NCBI RefSeq assembly: GCF_015832195.1
Contig: NC_052018.1
Location: forward strand, 4,081,856-4,145,855
Source of the DNA: Motacilla alba alba
Taxonomy: Eukaryota > Chordata > Aves > Passeriformes > Motacillidae
Direction of reading: 5' to 3'
Length of the DNA: 64,000 bases
The notes under the pieces are model-generated. The model was not told the DNA's origin and made no database searches. It saw only the letters and a program-made list of their open reading frames with translations. Below, piece after piece: positions 11,055-23,656 of this stretch (position 1 is the stretch's first letter; every line of letters begins with the position of its first letter). The translations under genes and the position numbers were made by a program.

Positions 11055-12194
11055 ATGAAGATCCTGTTCCTGCTCTTCCCCCTGCTCCTTCTGCTGGTCC
11101 AGGGTGCTGCAGGTGAGAAGGGAAGAGCAGAAATGGGGGAAAGTGTGAGCCTGCACCATGGGAAATTCAGTGTCCCTGGAAGTGACTGTGGTTGTGGGAA
11201 TGATGAGAATGTAACGGAGGACTGAGGTCCTCTTGATGTTTCTCAAATGGGTTTTCAACTCAACAATGATTGAGGGTGGAGAAATCCCAGGGAGACAGAA
11301 TCCTGCCTTGTTTGCTATGTCAGGAATGTTTCAGGCTCCAAGCCTGCACCCAGCTATTCCTGCTTGGGAGTCTCTTGCCCTGCACAGGGATGGCAGAGTG
11401 CCCCAGGGGGATGGAGGGTGTTTTCGATGGAGGCATTTCCTGGGGCTCAAAGGTGTCCCTTTTCTATCCATCAGCTGAATGTATTATTACTATTATTATA
11501 TTACAACTGTATTATTGCTGTAATTGGTGTGTGTGTCTGCTTTTGTCCATGGAAACAGGGGATATAATTCAATGCAGGATCAGAGGGGGATTCTGCTCCT
11601 TTGGACGTTGCCGCTCCCCCATGAGACCTGTTGGCAGATGTTCATCAGTCCAAGTGTGCTGCATTAGGTAAGGACCAGATCTCTGGCTGTAGGAATAGTT
11701 TCCTCTTTTTATCCCAGAGGGATATTACAAATATTATTGTAATAATTACAAATATTATCTATTACAAATTTTTGTCTGGTCAGCATCTCATTTAATATCT
11801 CCTGCTTTTAAACTATTCAAAGAGGCCCAAAAGAGAAGGGAAAAGCCCCCATGTGGGTTTTGTGGCTTCCCTTAGTAAGGCTGCAGCAGCCCCAGGACAG
11901 CCAGGGTCTCCACACTCACCAAAACCAACAAAGACTGAAGCCTTTACAGTCCTTGTACAGCACCAAGGACATGATCCCAAACTTGCTGCATCTGCATGCA
12001 CCTGGAGCCAGAGCTGCCAGCAGTGAGATAGCCCAGCTCCAACCTGCCTGCACTAAGGACTGCACCTCACCTCCCCTGAGCCTGAGTCTGCTGCAGCACA
12101 GCCTGGGCATTGCAGGGCAGGGGAGAGAGGGGCAAGAAAATGTTACACCAGGTGATGAGCTTGTCTGCTTTCTTTTTGCAGTCGCTATGGATGA
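11055..12194 (+). CDS. AvBD3-like: beta-defensin copy 3 (AvBD3-like), altered exon 2 acceptor
   Basis: Predicted 59-aa precursor from exons 11055-11112, 11559-11667 and 12182-12194. The mature segment begins GDIIQC and continues RIRGGFC, a motif I recall from chicken AvBD3. The tail is SRYG. The reading frame and the coding splice sites are intact. The acceptor in front of the exon carrying the start codon is CG (11023-11024) where all sister copies except copy 9 have AG. A nearby AG (for example CCAG just upstream near 11009, or GAAG at 11034) would have to be used. This changes only 5'UTR sequence, so the peptide could still be made, perhaps at a lower level. Confidence 0.82.
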
Positions 12195-12398
12195 AACCCT
12201 GAATTCCCCAAGAAGGACATGCCCCTCACTTCTGGCTCCTGAAAATCACCTCCTGATGATCCCTGCCCTCCCTGGCTGTGCGGTGCCCAGCTGGGCTGAC
12301 AGCAGCAGTGGCAGCTGCTCCTGCTGGGTGCTGCTGGGCTGCAGCCCTGTGGTGCCAGCCCCGGTGTCTTTGGGCCAGGGGCTGCTTTTCCCGGCTTA

Positions 12399-12404
12399 AA
12401 TAAA
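12399..12404 (+). terminator. poly(A) signal, copy 3
   Basis: AATAAA in a CTTAAATAAAG context (CTTGAATAAAG in most other copies). Confidence 0.8.
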
Positions 12405-12429
12405 GACGAGCACTTTGGCATTGCAGCGC

Positions 12430-13890
12430 TGGGCCGTGTGTGCGTGTCCTGCTGCTGCTGCTGCTGGAGGGCTGCTGTGCCTGCTGCCCCTGGGGCTGCC
12501 ACTGCCTTGGTGGCAGCAGAAGGCCCTGGGCATGGTGCTGGGGCTGAGCAGCGCGTGTGGCCCTGGGGATGCTCCTGCCTGGCCCTGCTTTGGGGACGCT
12601 GAGCCTGGCAGTGCCTGCTGGGCCAGCCTGGGTGTGGTGCTTGTGGTGGAGCTGCCCTGCAGATGCTCTCCCTGGGGAATCGGGATGCCTGTGCTGGTCC
12701 TGCCAGTCCCTGATGTCCCTAATAGCCATGGCCTCATGTGCAGAGCTGTGCTGGGATCTCTGTCCCTTGAGTGGCCTTTGCCATGGTGACCCACAGGAGC
12801 TGTCCCTGCTGTTCCTCCTTGTCCTGTTCCAGCACCACAGCTCTCCCTGCTGTGGCTGTGCTGCTCCACATCCCATCCCAGCAGACAGGAGCAGGAGGAG
12901 GAGACTGTGCAGCTCCTGCTCTGGGTCAGCTGCAAAATGACTCTAATGGATCACGGCCTGCAGATGTCCGAATTTGTTTCCCCACAGGGATAAGCATATT
13001 CTCTCCTCCTCTCTGCCCATTCTAGGGAGTCTGGGCTGAGAATGCTCTGCTTCATCAAAGGCAGGGGTCTCTCCTTGTCTGCAAAGCAAGCCTCAGCCAT
13101 CTGATTCCCTGAGTGGTTCATCACCTGTGTGTGCACATGTACTCTTGTTTCTGGCAGAAATGGGGGCCCCTGCTATTTTCCCTGAAGGTTTTCTCTTCCA
13201 AGAACCAGAGAATCCCGGAATCGTTCATGTTGGGGAAGCCCTCTAATACCATCAAGACCAATCATTCCCCCATCACTGCCAAGCCCAACACTAATCAATG
13301 TCCCCATGTGCCACATCTACATGGCTTTTAAATCCCTCCAGCGATGGTGACTCCATCACTGTCCTAGGCTGCCTGTGCCAGTGCATGAGCACCTTTCCAG
13401 TGAAGGCACTGAATTCCAATTTCCAATCTAACCCTTCCTAGGTACAATCAAGACCATTTCCTCAGGTTCTGTCAATTACGAGCAGGAAGAAGAGACAAAG
13501 CCTCAAAAAGCTTCCCCTGCCATGGCTTTACAGATCTGGACAGTTTGGTGGGCAATGCTCAGATCACCCCTGCCTTCTGTGGCCTTCCCTTCCCCTCTGA
13601 TAAGTTTTAATTTTATTTTATCCATCTTCTGTACAAACTCCCCAGAAAAGGCTGTTGGGGTGAAATGGGACGCAAATCTTTCCTCTCACCCTACAAAGCC
13701 GAGCACGATTGAATTACTCAGTCTGATCTTCCACATCCCCATCTGAGCATTTATAGAACTGAAAAATGAGAGGACACAAAGAAGGAAATGTTTTCCTCAT
13801 TTTTCCTCTTCCCAGCACGAATCACTCTGCCTTGTCCATCCCAGCCCTCTCCTGCCCCGCCCATTGCACTGTGCCATGGATGTCACAAGG
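12430..13890. other. spacer between copies 3 and 4
   Basis: 3' block to about 12680, then a second type of spacer with a reverse CR1 (13195-13445). Parts of it recur, reversed, near 52,200-53,300 and 58,700-59,750. No gene seen. Confidence 0.7.
13195..13445 (-). mobile_element. CR1 fragment, reverse, in the copy 3-4 spacer
   Basis: Reverse-strand CR1 tail: ATTTAAAAGCCATGTAG-like, GTGGCACATG, TTGGGCTTGGCAG and TTCCAACATGAACG-like motifs. This is a different spacer type from that before copies 1-3 and 5. Confidence 0.65.
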
Positions 13891-13894
13891 GGAG

Positions 13895-14081
13895 TTGTGT
13901 GGGGACAACGGTGACATTGATTGCAACAGCCCCAGGAGGCACCTCAGCCTCTGGCCCTGCAGCAGAGAGGGACCAGGGCCAGCCCCAGCACCCCCACAGC
14001 CATGGGGCACTCCCGGGTTGGCCCAGGCCACTTGTGCCAGCAGCAACTGGGGCCTGTCCCACCCACCAGCACTGCTATAAA
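13895..14081 (+). promoter_or_regulatory. promoter of copy 4
   Basis: TATAAA at 14076-14081; TTGATTGCAAC at 13917-13927. The upstream GTTGCA motif is changed to GTTGTG here. The first-exon donor is at 14191. Confidence 0.75.
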
Positions 14082-15193
14082 CCCAGCGTCTTTGGGGCCA
14101 CTGCAGCATTGCCTGGCCCCAAGGGCATCTGGACACAGCCATTCCTCTTGGGTTTGCTGCTCGGTGAACCCTCAGACCTTCTCCTGGCAGGTGAGTGTGG
14201 GGTCTCTTCCAGAATCCTGTCCTCACAGGGTCTCAGCTCAAAGCCCAGCAGAGCAGCATCTCCTAAAGCACAAACTGCTGGAATGTCTAGGGGTAAAATT
14301 TGGCTATCAGCGATTTTTTGGAAAAGACAACAAAAGCCTTCCTGTGAGTCTAAGAACATGTGGAAGGTGCAACTGTGGTTTCCTAAGTACAGGATAGTCT
14401 GGGAAAGTGCCTTGATACTGCAGGAGGGACCCAGGACCTTCTGTGCTGAGGGAATGAGGGCTCTCCCTTGGAACGTATGGCGAGTCTTTTCCCTCAGCAG
14501 TACAGAGCTTTCCCATCATTTCAGATTTTCAGTAATTTCACACATTGAGTTCTGTTCCCATTTCTGGGCACAAGACACTTTCCAGCCCTTTGGCTGCTCC
14601 CTGGGCAGGTGGTGGGGAATGTCCTTGCTGGGAATCCTTGGAATGCTCTGGAGGTGAGGATGACCACTGCCAAGCTCAGCTGGGTGGATTTCCCTGATCC
14701 CATGGAAGCAGTCAGGATGGGTCAGGGTGTTTGGGGCATGTGTTTTATTCATGAAGCCTGAGGGAGTAAAAGTCCTCTAGTTCTGTAACTTCAAAGGACG
14801 TTATTTTTCTCTGGTTTTCCCAAATTTCACTCCCCAGTGTATTGCTTTTATTGGCAACACTTGCCCCTTGGTCTCTAGTCTGTTTTTAGAGGAAGGCTTA
14901 TGGACGATATAATAGACTAGAAATAATACTTTAAGAGCATCTACTTGAGTTACTGCTTTCCAAGGGAGTGAGACACTCTAAAATGTTCCCAAGGTTGGCA
15001 GGATGGCACAAAACACAGAGTTCTTTTTAAGAGGAAAGTAGAGGAAACATCATCATCTGTGGTTTGGAAGCAGCCCCTCTGAAGTTTGGTGATCCACAGA
15101 GCCCAGGCTCCTGCCCCACTCAGGATCCTGCATGTCCCCATTGCCTTGGTGTCCCCTCTGCAGCTCTGTGAAGACCCAGGAGAGGCAGCAGCC

Positions 15194-16120
15194 ATGAAGA
15201 TCCTGTTCCTGCTCTTCGCCCTGATCCTCCTGTTGGTTCAGGGTGCTGCAGGTGAGAAGAGAAGAGGGGAAATTGTGGAAAGTGTGAGCCTGCACCGGGG
15301 GGAATTCAGTGTCCCTGGAAGTGACTGTGTTTGTGGGGATGATGGGAAGGTGTCAGCATCAGAGGTGTTTCTCAAGTGAGTTTCCAACTGGATACCATTT
15401 TGGGATGGAGAGGTCCCAGGGAAATAGACAGGGATGTGGGATGTGAGGAGTCCCTGCCTGCCAGCAGGACTGCAAGCACCCCCTGCTCTCCTGGATTATT
15501 GCTGTAACAGCTTTGTGTGCTTTTGTCCATGGAAACAGGAAATGCAGCTCGATGCAGGCGCCGAGGGGGATTCTGCAGGTTTCTTGGCTGCAGCTCGCCT
15601 GCAAAACGGATTGGAAGATGTTCATCAGTCAGTCTGTGCTGCAAAATGTAAGGTCCAAATCCCAGCCTGAAGAAAGAGTTTCCTCCCTTTTATCCACAGG
15701 GATATGTTACAAATATCTTTCTAACACAGGATTAGTAGAAGTAACGTAAAAGAGAATGTACGAATGTACAAGCCCTTGATGTCTTGGGAGCTGACCTGAG
15801 TGTGTGTGCAGCAGCCCAACAAATGCCTAGGCCACTACACTCACCAAAGCCACCAAGGACTGGAACATTCCCTGTCCTTGGGCAGCACTGAGGACATGAT
15901 CCCAAACTTGCTGCATCTGCACACACCTGGAGCCAGAGCTGCCAGCTCTGAGATAGCCCAGCTCCAACCTGTCTGCACTAAGGACTGCACAACATCCATC
16001 CCTGAGCCTGACTCTGCTGCAGCACAGCCTGGGCATTGCAGGGCAGGAGAGAGAGACCAGCAGGGAAAGTTACACAAGGTCATGTGCTTGTCTGTTTATT
16101 CTTACAGTAACTGGGTTTGA
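15194..16120 (+). CDS. AvBD3-like: beta-defensin copy 4 (AvBD3-like)
   Basis: Predicted 59-aa precursor, exons 15194-15251, 15539-15647 and 16108-16120. The signal peptide MKILFLLFALILLLVQGAA differs from copies 1-3. The mature part starts GNAARC and is rich in Arg (RRRGGFC). The tail is INWV. Exon 3 ends AT before GTAAGG instead of AG before GTAAGG: the donor keeps GT but loses the usual G at -1, and the split codon becomes Ile instead of Ser. Intron 2 is only 287 bp, like copy 6, its closest relative in the window. The 3' flank is followed by a partial duplication of the 3'UTR and downstream block (16907-17330). Confidence 0.86.
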
Positions 16121-16338
16121 GACCCTGAAATTCCCAAGCAAGACATCCACTCACTTCTGGCTGGTGGACCCACCTGATGATGTCCCCACCTCCGGATGTC
16201 CCCTGCCCTCCCTGGCTGTGCGGTGCCCAGCGGGGGTGACAGCAGCAGTGGCAGCTGCTCCTGCTGGGTGCTGCTGGGCTGCAGCCCTGTGGTGCCAGCC
16301 CCGGTGTCTTTGGGCCAGGGGCTGCTTTTCCCGGCTTG

Positions 16339-16344
16339 AATAAA
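16339..16344 (+). terminator. poly(A) signal, copy 4
   Basis: AATAAA; first of two in tandem because the 3' region is duplicated. Confidence 0.8.
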
Positions 16345-16349
16345 GACGA

Positions 16350-17340
16350 GCACTTTGGCATTGCAGCGCTGGGCCGTGTGTGCGTGTCCTGCTGCTGCTG
16401 CTGCTGGAGGGCTGCTGTGCCTGCTGCCCCTGGGGCTGCCACTGCCTTGGTGGCAGCAGAAGGCCCTGGGCATGGTGCTGGGGCTGAGCAGCGCGTGTGG
16501 CCCTGGGGATGCTCCTGCCTGGCCCTGCTTTGGGGACGCTGAGCCTGGCAGTGCCTGCTGGGCCAGCCTGGGTGTGGTGCTTGTGGTGGAGCTGCCCTGC
16601 AGATGCTCTCCCTGGGGAATCGGGATGCCTGTGCTGGTCCTGCCAGTCCCTGATGTCCCTAATAGCCATGGCCTCATGTGCAGAGCTGTGCTGGGATCTC
16701 TGTCCCTTGAGTGGCCTTTGCCATGGTGACCCACAGGAGCTGTCCCTGCTGTTCCTCCTTGTCCTGTTCCAGCACCACAGCTCTCCCTGCTGTGGCTGTG
16801 CTGCTCCACATCCCATCCCAGCAGACAGGAGCAGGAGGAGGAGACTGTGCAGCTCCTGCTCTGGGTCAGCTGCAAAATGACTCTAATGGATCACGGCCTG
16901 CAGCCCTGTGGTGCCAGCCCCGGTGTCTTTGGGCCAGGGGCTGCTTTTCCCGGCTTGAATAAAGACGAGCACTTTGGCACTGCAGCGCTGGGCCGTGTGT
17001 GTTTGTCCTGCTGCTGCTGCTGGAGGGCTGCTGTGCCTGCTGCCCCTGGGACTGCCACTGCCTTGGTGGCAGCAGAAGGCCCTGGGCATGGTGCTGGGGC
17101 TGAGCGCTGGGCCGTGTGTGTTTGTCCTGCTGCTGCTGCTGGAGGGCTGCTGTGCCTGCTGCCCCTGGGGCTGCCACTGCCTTGGTGGCAGCAGAAGGCC
17201 CTGGGCATGGTGCTGGGGCTGAGCAGCGCGTGTGGCCCTGGGGATGCTCCTGCCTGGCCCTGCTTTGGGGACGCTGAGCCTGGCAGTGCCTGCTGGGCCA
17301 GCCTGGGTGGGGTGCCTGTGGTGGGGCTGCCCTGCAGATG
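16350..17340 (+). repeat. nested partial duplications of the 3' block after copy 4
   Basis: The block that follows the poly(A) signal begins near 16368, again near 16986 and a third time near 17106. The second copy starts with a 3'UTR piece at about 16907. The stretch 16630-16905 matches 12690-12960 behind copy 3 almost perfectly, so this arrangement arose by unequal exchange between units. Confidence 0.75.
16958..16963 (+). terminator. duplicated poly(A) signal downstream of copy 4
   Basis: Second AATAAA inside a repeated 3'UTR segment that starts near 16907. No exon 4 coding part precedes it. Confidence 0.65.
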
Positions 17341-18880
17341 CTGCCTCTGGGAGAACAGGAACATTGTCATGGTGTTCACAGGCCCAGATATCATTTTTTT
17401 CTCTAGACTCCTCTTCTATGGCAGAAAGAGATGGACTAGGAACTCGGCATGGTGGCAAAGCCTCATCCCTATCACAGCCTCAGCTTTGTTCCAAGGTCCC
17501 AGCTCCAGTCCCAGCTGCAAAACCTGCAGCAGGAGCCATTCCTTAATAAGGATGTAGTGTGGGATATGTCGTGGAAGACAGTATAGACATACAGAGAACT
17601 CACAGGTGATTCATGAGCTTGGTACGGGTAAAATAATTATCTGTTCCAAAAGGTTTCCTTTGTCTTCTTTGATCTGTATTATGGCCATATGGAATACTCA
17701 GTATCCACACCACAGCTTCACGGCAGCATCAATGAAAGCCTCCATTTGTCCCCATACCCATTTCAAATCATTATTATTTTTCCTGCTGCTCCTTGCAACA
17801 TCAGGAGGGGAAAACCTCAGAGGCCAGGCTGGACTAACAGGTAGCCCAAAAGTTCCTTTTCCTGTTTCTCCCCCTACATAACAGAAAAGGAGGCTTTGGT
17901 TTCTTCTTCTGACACCGCAGACAAGGATTCCCTACCCAGGGCCTTGTGTCATCCAGCCTTGTGTAAGGACCTGGCCGGGCTGTGGTTTGCAGGACACGTC
18001 CAGGGACACAGTGACACGTCCAGGGACACAGACACAGACCCTGCTCACTGGAAACCAGCACCAATCTGCTGCTCTGGCACAGAATGGAACCTTTTCTGAG
18101 TCCCTTCAAGAAACCCTCCCAGTGAAGCCACCATCAGTAATGTGGGGGTGCCCCATCAGCAGAGGTGGTGCCTCTGCTTCTGCTGAGAGTCCAGAATCCC
18201 TCTCTGGCATTTTTTATGATTGTCACCTTGTCACTGTGACTTCACATCTCAGGGCTGTAAAGCAGAAAGGGCCAAGATGTTGCACTTGCAAATCCCCAGC
18301 ACCTCACCCCTTGTAGTTTGGGAAGACCAGAGTGCTCTTCCAAACACCTGGAGAAGGAGCTGCCAACTTGGGCACATGGCACAGACCCTCCTGCCTGGCA
18401 AGGACTGTCACTTCTCCCCGTGGCATGGCTGGTCTCAAACACACTGCATTAACAAGTGATGGCTGCATCCAGCTTGTATTTCTTCACCTTGGTTGGCAGA
18501 AGAAGGAAGCACAATTTTGTTGGATCACCTGGTTTACAGAACTTATCATCAATCCTGATGTTCCACTCAGTTTATCAGAGGAGCCATATGAGGGAACCCT
18601 GCTTTTCCCCTTTACATGACAGGTGCACAGGCCTGTTGTCTATTCACATATTTTTGCAGTGTCCAAAGTTGTTTTCCATATTCTGGGTGTTTTTGCACAT
18701 CCCAAACCAACTGGTTCTTCAACCAGAGGAGAAGAGACATAGGAAAAGGAAAGGAGAATAGGGAATGGTTTCAAACAGACAGAGGACAGCGTAAAAGGGG
18801 ATATTGGGAAGAAATCCTTCCCTGTGAGGGTGGAGAGGCCCTGGCAGATGTCACCCAGAGAAGATGTGGTTGCAGCATCC
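17340..18880. other. spacer between copies 4 and 5
   Basis: Unit flank of the copy 1-2 type, after the nested 3' duplications. No gene seen. Confidence 0.7.
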
Positions 18881-18884
18881 TGAG

Positions 18885-19025
18885 AAGTGTCCACGGCTAG
18901 GTCCAACAGGGCTTGAAGCAACCTGGGACATTGGAAAGTGTCCCTGGCTATGGCAGGGGGTGGAAAGAGATGATCTTTCAGGTCCCTTCCAACCCAAACC
19001 ATTGCAGAGGTGATTCTGTGAAAGA
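18885..19025 (+). mobile_element. CR1 3' fragment upstream of copy 5
   Basis: Same CR1 tail at the equivalent unit position. Confidence 0.7.
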
Positions 19026-19149
19026 AGGATTCTGCTCCCCCAGGACTGCACTGGTGCTGGTGCCTGCACCCACCAGTTCCTGTGCCCATCCCAAGGATTT
19101 CCCTGCTGGCCCCACAGCCCGTTGCTGCTGTGCCGCGGGTGTCACAAGA

Positions 19150-19340
19150 GGTGTTGCATGGGGACAACGGTGACATTGATTGCAACAACCCCAGGAGGCA
19201 CCTCAGCCTCTGGCCCTGCAGCAGGGAGGGACCAGGGCCAGCCCCAGCACCCCCACAGCCATGGGGCACTCCCGGGTTGGCCCAGGCCACTTGTGCCAGC
19301 AGCAACTGGGGCCTGTCCCACCCACCAGCACTGCTATAAA
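19150..19340 (+). promoter_or_regulatory. promoter of copy 5
   Basis: TATAAA at 19335-19340; TTGATTGCAAC at 19176-19186. The first-exon donor is at 19449. Confidence 0.75.
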
Positions 19341-20490
19341 CCCAGCGTCTTTGGGGCCCTGCAGCATTGCCTGGCCCCAAGGGCATCTGGACACAGCCAT
19401 TCCTCTTGGGTTTGCTGCTGCCTGAACCCTCAGACCTTCTCCTGGCAGGTGAGTGTGGGATCTCTTCCCCAGTTTCTGCCCACTCAGGGTCTCAGCTCAA
19501 AGCCCAGCAGAGCAGCATCTCCTAAAGCACAAACTGCTGGAAGAACCTAGGGGAAAAATTTAGCTATCAGAGATTTTTTTGAGCCTTCCTGTGAGTCTAA
19601 GAGGCCAGAACATGTGGAAGGTGCAACTGAGGTTTCCTAAGTACAGGATAGTCTGGGAAAATGCCTTGATGCTGCAGGAGGAACCCAGGACCTTCTTTGC
19701 TGGGGAAATGAGAGCGCTCCCTTGGAAAGTAAGGCGAGTCCTTTCCCTCAACAGTACGAGCTTTCCCACCATTTCAGGCTTTCACTAGCTGCAAAGGTTG
19801 ATTTCTGCTCCCATTTCTGGGCACAAAGACACTTTCCTGCCCTCTGGCTCCCTGGGTCATTGCTGCCCAGGGCAGGGGGAGCAAGTGTGGGGCTGGGGAA
19901 TGTCCTTGCCAAAAATCCTGAGAATGCTCTGGAATTGCAAATGGGCTCTGCCAAGCTGAGCTGGAGAATATTCTTGATCCCTGGGAAGTAGAGTTGGTTG
20001 GGCAGGGTGTTAGGGGCATGTGTTTGTGTTACCTCAAACCATGACAGTTTGATACATGAAACCCAAAAGGGTGAAAAAGAGTTTGTTCCAAGACGTTCAG
20101 TAGCAGTTTTTCCTCTCTTATCCCCCACATTTAACCGGCCATGTATTTTCATGGATTGGAAACATTTGGCCCCAGGTCTGGTGCCCCTTATCAGGGGAAA
20201 TGTCTTTGGAAAACCTTCAAGGAAATTTATTCAAAAAATTAGTTGAGTTAATCTATTTCTAAAAGACAGAGACATGAAACACTCCCAAAGTTTGGAGAGG
20301 GGCACAAATTTAGGAATTGTTTTTTAAGAGAAAGATAGAGGAAATATCATCTGCTGTGGTTTGGAAGCAGCCCCTCTGAAGTTTGGTGATCCACAGAGCC
20401 CAGGCTGCTGCCCTACTCAGTGTCCTGCATGTCCCCATTGCCTTGGTGTCCCCTCTGCAGCTCTGTGAAGACCCAGGAGAGGCAGCAGCC

Positions 20491-21581
20491 ATGAAGATCC
20501 TGTTCCTGCTCTTCCCCCTGCTCCTTCTGCTGGTCCAGGGTGCTGCAGGTGAGAAGGGAAGTGTGGAAATGGGGGAAAGTGTGAGCCTGCACCACGGGGA
20601 ATTCAGTGTCCCTGGAAGTGACTGTGGTTGTGGGAATGATGAGAATGTAACGGAGGACTGAGGTCCTCTTGATATTTCTCAAATGGGTTTTCAAATCAAC
20701 AGTGATTGAGGGTGGAGAAATCCCAGGGAGACAGAATCCTGCCTTGTTCTCTAGGTCAGGAATGTTTCAGGCTCCAAGCCTGCACCCAGCTATTCCTGCT
20801 TGGGAGTCTCTTGCGGTGCACAGGGATGGCAGAGAGCCCCAGGGGGACGGAGGATGATTTGGATGGAACATTTCCTGGGGCACAAAGGTGTCCCTTTCTT
20901 ATCCATCAGCTGCGTGTATTAATATTGGTATTATTATTATTATTGCTGTATTTCCTGTGTGTCCACTTTCGTTCATGGAAACAGGAAGTGAACGTGCATG
21001 TAGGCGCAGAGGGGGATTCTGCACCTTTGGGGGTTGCCGATACCCCACGACACCTGTTGGAAGATGTTCAACATTCAAAGTATGCTGCAAGAGGTAAGGA
21101 TCAGACCTCTGCCTGAAGAGTTTCTTCCTGTTTTTCCAGAGGGATCTATTACAAAATTTTTTTCCAGCTAACACCTGATAAAATATCTCCTTTTTTTTTT
21201 TAATTAGTCAAAGAGGCCCAAATGATACGAGAAAAGCCCTTGTGGGTTTTGGGGCTTCCCTGAGTGGGGCTGCAGCAGCCCCAGGACACCCAGGGACTCC
21301 CCACTCACCAAAGCCAACAAAGACTGAAACATTCCCTGTCCTTGGCAGCACCAAGGACACGATCCCAAACTTGCTGCATCAGCACACACCTGGAGCCAGA
21401 GCTGCCAGCACTGAGATAGCCCAGCTCCAAGCTGTCTGCACTAAGGACTGCACCTCACCTCCCCTGAGCCTGACTCTGCTGCAGCACAGCCTGGGCATTG
21501 CAGGGCTGAAGAGAGAGTGGCAGGGAAAGTTACACCAGGTGATGAGCTTGTCTGTTTTCTTCTTACAGTATGTGGGGTTAA
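20491..21581 (+). CDS. AvBD3-like: beta-defensin copy 5 (AvBD3-like)
   Basis: Predicted 59-aa precursor, exons 20491-20548, 20985-21093 and 21569-21581, with a 5'UTR exon at about 19365-19448 and 20461-20490. The signal peptide is the same as copies 1-3. The mature part starts GSERAC, continues RRRGGFC, and ends GRCSTFKVCCK plus SMWG. The second half matches copy 1 almost exactly, which suggests a recent duplication or gene conversion between them. All splice sites are canonical and intron 1 is the long form (1,012 bp). Confidence 0.88.
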
Positions 21582-21785
21582 AACCCTGAAATTCCTGAGC
21601 AGGACAACCCATTCGCTTCTGGCTCCTGAAAATCACCTGCTGATGTCCCCTGCCCTCCCTGGCTGTGCGGTGCCCAGCTGGGCTGACAGCAGCAGTGGCA
21701 GCTGCTCCTGCTGGGTGCTGCTGGGCTGCAGCCCTGTGGTGCCAGCCCCGGTGTCTTTGGGCCAGGGGCTGCTTTTCCTAGCTTG

Positions 21786-21791
21786 AATAAA
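21786..21791 (+). terminator. poly(A) signal, copy 5
   Basis: AATAAA with GT-rich downstream element. Confidence 0.8.
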
Positions 21792-21809
21792 GACGAGCAC
21801 TTTGGCATT

Positions 21810-23455
21810 GCAGCGCTGGGCCGTGTGTGCGTGTCCTGCTGCTGCTGCTGGAGGGCTGCTGTGCCTGCTGCCCCTGGGGCTGCCTCTGCCTTGGTGGCAG
21901 CAGAAGACCCTGGGCATGGTGCTGGGGCTGAGCAGCGCGTGTGGCCCTGGGGATGCTCCTGCCTGGCCCTGCTTTGGGGACGCTGAGCCTGGCAGTGCCT
22001 GCTGGGCCAGCCAGGGTGTGATGCCTGTGGTGGGGCTGCCCTGCAGATGCTGCCTCTGGGGAACTGGGATCCCTGTGCTGGTCCTGCCAATCCCAGTTGT
22101 CCCTTGTCCCGGACACCCACAGCTCCATGTGCAGAGCTGTGCTGGGGTCTGTGTCCCTTGAGTGGGCACAGACATGGTGACAGCAGGAGCTGTCCCTGCT
22201 GCTCCTCCTTGTCCTTTTCCAGAGCCACAGCCCTTCCTGCCATGGCTGTGCTGCTCCACACCACATCCCTGCATACAGGAGGGGGAGGAAACCATGCAGG
22301 TCCTGGTCTGGGTGACATGTGGAAAAGGTCCCATCATAGTGTAGAAATATCCAATTTTGTTCACCCACATGGACTAAGCAGCATCTCCTGGCATCTCTGC
22401 CCATCCCAGGTGGTATGGAGTGACAATGCTCAGCTCCATCAAAGGCAGGGCTCTTTGTGTAAAGCGAACCTCAGGCATTTGATTCCCTGAGGAGTTCAAT
22501 ACCTGTGTGTGTCCATGTACATGGTTGTATGGGAGCAGCTGGGGACATTGCCTGGTTCACTGAAGACTTTCCCTCTCAAGAATCATACCCATAAAAGTAT
22601 TGATGTTGGAAAAGAACTCTAAGAATATTGAATCCAACCATTCCCCCAGGACTGCCAACCCCAACACTAAACCATCAGCACAAGTGCCACATCCACACAG
22701 CTTTTAAATTCCCTGCAGGAATGGTGACACCACCACTGCCATAGGCAGCATGTCCCAAAAAACCATCACCATTTCTGCAAAGAAATGATACCTAAAACCC
22801 AGTCTAATACTTCCCTGGAGCTCTTTGAGACCATTTCCTCTTAATCTCTCAATTGTTACCTGGGAGAAGAGACTGACCCCAAAAATGTCTGCACTGCCAT
22901 TGTTTTCAAGACCGGGAGGATTTCGGGAGGGATGTTCAGAGCAGCCCTGCCTACCTTGGCTTTTCCTTCAGTTGTGGTCAGCTGTCCTGGCTCTGACTCT
23001 GGGGCTGTTGCCTCAAGCTTCCTTTCCCTCTGCAGTCAAGTGCTGTTCCCTCACCCCAGGGCTTCTTGGCCCAGAACATCTGGATCCAGGCTGATGGAGG
23101 TGTGGAAAACGAGCTCAGGGCTTACGAAGGGGCATGCAGGGGGAAGTAAAGAACAGAGGGAATGCAGGAAATGTTATTTTCTCCATCTCATTTCAAAACT
23201 TCCCAAAAGAGCTGTTAAAGTGTAATGATAGACAAACCCTTCATGTCCCCTTACATAAATGAGCATGATTGCAATATTCAGCCAGATCTTCCACATCCCA
23301 CTCTGAGTATAGAACAGATAAAATGAGAGATGACAAGGAGGGAAACCATTTCCTCATTTCTATTCTTCCCAACACCAACCCGCCTCTCTTGTCCATCCCA
23401 TCCCAAGGATTTCCCTGCTGGCCCCACAGCCCGTTGCCGCTGTGCCACGCGTGTC
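21810..23455. other. spacer between copies 5 and 6
   Basis: 3' block to about 22060, then spacer of the second type (reversed counterpart at 32,860-34,130) with reverse CR1. 22,820-23,400 recurs at 25,380-25,930. No gene seen. Confidence 0.7.
22575..22890 (-). mobile_element. CR1 fragment, reverse, in the copy 5-6 spacer
   Basis: Reverse CR1 3' region, including the stretch that reads on the plus strand GAGACCATTTCCTCTTA and GAGAAGAGACTGACCCC. Confidence 0.7.
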
Positions 23456-23459
23456 ACAA

Positions 23460-23656
23460 GAGGTGTTGCATGGGGACAACGGTGACATTGATTGCAACAG
23501 CCCCACGCAGAAGGCACCTCAGCCTCTGGCCCTGCAGCAGGGAGGGACCAGGGCCAGCCCCAGCACCCCCACAGCCATGGGGCACTCCCGGGTTGGCTCA
23601 GGCCACTTGTGCCAGCAGCAACTGGGGCCTGTCCCACCCACCAGCACTGCTATAAA
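23460..23656 (+). promoter_or_regulatory. promoter of copy 6
   Basis: TATAAA at 23651-23656; TTGATTGCAAC at 23488-23498. The first-exon donor is at 23768, only 80 bp before exon 2. Confidence 0.75.
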
